From NCBI GenBank assembly GCA_020634315.1, contig JACKBV010000004.1, positions 1 to 64,000 of the forward strand: 64,000 nucleotides of DNA, written 5' to 3'. Shown here piece by piece: positions 63,134 to 64,000 of the stretch. This DNA is from Ardenticatenaceae bacterium (GTDB lineage: Bacteria; Chloroflexota; Anaerolineae; Promineifilales; Promineifilaceae). The notes beneath the pieces are model-generated. The model worked only from the letters and a program-made list of their open reading frames with translations. It made no database searches and was not told the DNA's origin. The position numbers and the translations under genes were made by a program. Position 1 is the first letter of the stretch. Every line of letters begins with the position of its first letter.

Positions 63134-64000
63134 ATGCAGCAAATCGTTGAATGTGTTCCCAATTTTAGCAACGGCCGTAACCCCGAAGTCTACAACGCCA
63201 TTGCCAACGCCATCCGCAACGTGCGCGGCGTCCAACTACTCGACGTCAGTGCCGACCCCGACCACAACCGCACCGTCATCACCTTTGTCGGTTCCCTCGC
63301 CGCTGTAGAAGAAGCTGCTTTTCAGGCCATAGAAACGGCCGCTTCCCTAATCAATCTCGACGTTCACGAAGGCGAACACCCACGCATTGGCGCCACCGAT
63401 GTTTGCCCCCTGATCCCGGTCAAAGGCGCCACCATCAAAGAATGTGTGGATGCTGCGCACCGTCTCGCCAGCCGTGTCGGTTCAGAGTTGGGCATTGCTA
63501 CCTATCTTTATGGCGATGCCGCCACTCGTCCAGACCGCGAAAAACTGTCCGACATTCGCAAAGGGCAGTATGAAAAGTGGAAGGAAGAGGTTGCCACCGA
63601 ACCTGCACGCAAACCAGACTACGGCCCAGCCGAAGCAAAGCCTTGGGGGGCGACAGTGATTGGGGTACGGCCGTTTCTCATCGCCTACAACCTCTACCTC
63701 AACAGCGACAACGCCGACATCGCCGAAAAAATCGCGCGTGCCGTGCGCTTCAGCAGCGGCGGGCTGCGCTTCGTCCAGGCCAAAGGCTTCCTGGTCGAGG
63801 GACAGGCCCAGGTCAGCATGAACCTGACCAACTTCGAGAAAACCCCTATCTACCGGGTACAAGAAATGGTACGCCGCGAAGCCGCCCGCTACGGCCTGCA
63901 CATCACCAAAGCAGAGCTTGTCGGCATGACACCGCAAAAAGCATTCATGGAAGCCGCCCGCTGGTATCTGCAATTAGACGATTTTCGTGATGAGCAAGTT
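63134..64000 (+). CDS. ftcD: Glutamate formimidoyltransferase, partial at window end
   Basis: 289 residues seen; the frame runs off the window without a stop. AGGAG at 63121-63125 precedes the ATG. Starts QQIVECVPNFSNGRN, with DHNRTVITFVG, GEHPRIGATDVCPLIPV (N-terminal ferredoxin-like half) and KFxxVQ-like RFVQAKGFLVEGQAQVSMNLTN (C half), all formiminotransferase stretches. Transfers the formimino group of N-formiminoglutamate to tetrahydrofolate in histidine breakdown. Whether a cyclodeaminase domain follows cannot be seen. Confidence 0.95.
   Translation, partial: MQQIVECVPNFSNGRNPEVYNAIANAIRNVRGVQLLDVSADPDHNRTVITFVGSLAAVEEAAFQAIETAASLINLDVHEGEHPRIGATDVCPLIPVKGATIKECVDAAHRLASRVGSELGIATYLYGDAATRPDREKLSDIRKGQYEKWKEEVATEPARKPDYGPAEAKPWGATVIGVRPFLIAYNLYLNSDNADIAEKIARAVRFSSGGLRFVQAKGFLVEGQAQVSMNLTNFEKTPIYRVQEMVRREAARYGLHITKAELVGMTPQKAFMEAARWYLQLDDFRDEQV

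Larger units (their letters stand above)
140..63674. repeat. Dispersed highly iterated palindrome ACGGCCGT (about 98 copies)
   Basis: Hand-scanned copies, position of first A: 140, 957, 1046, 1763, 2060, 2315, 5150, 5516, 6301, 6370, 7099, 7781, 7802, 8019, 8227, 9446, 9610, 10720, 11024, 11301, 11935, 12427, 12781, 13521, 13554, 13705, 15699, 16855, 16886, 19923, 21788, 22556, 26216, 26646, 26939, 28825, 29428, 30508, 31026, 31241, 31388, 31514, 32095, 32590, 33121, 33519, 34015, 34401, 34932, 35254, 36414, 36654, 36690, 37029, 37767, 38045, 40144, 40401, 41149, 41195, 42115, 42525, 42561, 42783, 43314, 43609, 44053, 44460, 44626, 45381, 45901, 46204, 46709, 47133, 49868, 50025, 50363, 50978, 51017, 51695, 52935, 53375, 54250, 54601, 55265, 55829, 56047, 56381, 56429, 57775, 58813, 59697, 60051, 60325, 60635, 61913, 63171, 63667. 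Most extend to AACGGCCGTT, often with GGAA and TTCC flanks. About 90 lie in coding sequence, in all three frames. The count may be off by a few. Confidence 0.95.

Noticed and set aside
140..63674. Explaining ACGGCCGT by codon bias or a repeated protein motif
   Set aside because: It occurs in all three reading frames, in both gene orientations, between genes and across stop codons, so no amino-acid or codon preference can cause it.
140..63674. Mobile element (MITE or REP) as origin of the ACGGCCGT copies
   Set aside because: Only 8-14 bases are shared; flanks differ and genes are not interrupted, so the copies are point-evolved sites rather than inserted elements.
1..64000. tRNA, rRNA or transposase genes
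   Set aside because: Gaps between genes were read on both strands and no cloverleaf, rRNA stretch or transposase-like frame was recognised; a covariance search could still find a short RNA.

Overview
The window looks like a chromosomal segment from a filamentous, probably wastewater- or sediment-type member of the Chloroflexota (Anaerolineae/Ardenticatenia-like). This is inference from gene style: type II MenB for menaquinone, ABC-2 exporters, ROK-controlled sugar uptake with GH43/GH78/GH3 enzymes, many GT-C membrane proteins, and Shine-Dalgarno starts of the AGGAG type. No rRNA or tRNA gene, insertion sequence or CRISPR array was seen.

The most striking property is not a gene. The 8-bp palindrome ACGGCCGT occurs about 98 times by hand count in 64 kb, against about one expected from base composition. 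Roughly nine in ten copies lie inside genes, where they are read in all three frames as Thr-Ala-Val, Asn-Gly-Arg or Arg-Pro. A few lie between genes, and two closely spaced pairs form transcription terminators. It behaves like a highly iterated palindrome (compare HIP1 of cyanobacteria). It is missing from several stretches that also look foreign.

Layout. 0-10.7 kb: universal stress protein, a 9 x 21-bp tandem repeat, arginase-family enzyme, membrane proteins, a three-gene ABC-2 exporter operon, a single-domain response regulator, a Crp/Fnr regulator with DUF3307 protein, and an MFS transporter preceded by a perfect CRP-type site. 10.7-13.8 kb: a three-domain fusion (APH-type kinase, M23 peptidase-like, class III aminotransferase). 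13.9-15.4 kb: a motif-free island with an orphan gene, two integron attC-like structures and a HicAB toxin-antitoxin pair. 15.5-19.8 kb: small membrane protein, menB, a receiver-ParA (TadZ/CpaE-like) protein, a response regulator and unknown proteins. 20.2-32.2 kb: a glycoside-utilisation locus (ROK regulator, sugar ABC importer, GH43, GH78 alpha-L-rhamnosidase, GH3 with a PA14 domain). 32.4-38.1 kb, minus strand: M20 peptidase, methyltransferase, membrane-anchored Mrr-type endonuclease, MFS transporter, GT-C-like protein.

38.2-57.4 kb is a cell-surface glycan region: six GT-C or GT-C-like membrane proteins (including DUF2079, GT39-like and GT87 types), three GT4 and one GT2 glycosyltransferases, a thymidylate-kinase-like protein, an LPG-synthase-like flippase and a nucleotidyltransferase-fold protein. 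It also holds two Wzz-type chain-length proteins and a CpsD-type kinase. It contains the traces of a tandem duplication of a divergent GT39/DUF2079 pair followed by reciprocal gene loss. 57.5-64 kb: PspA, a MoxR-DUF58-DUF4129 operon, a glycine-rich membrane protein and the start of glutamate formimidoyltransferase, which runs off the window.
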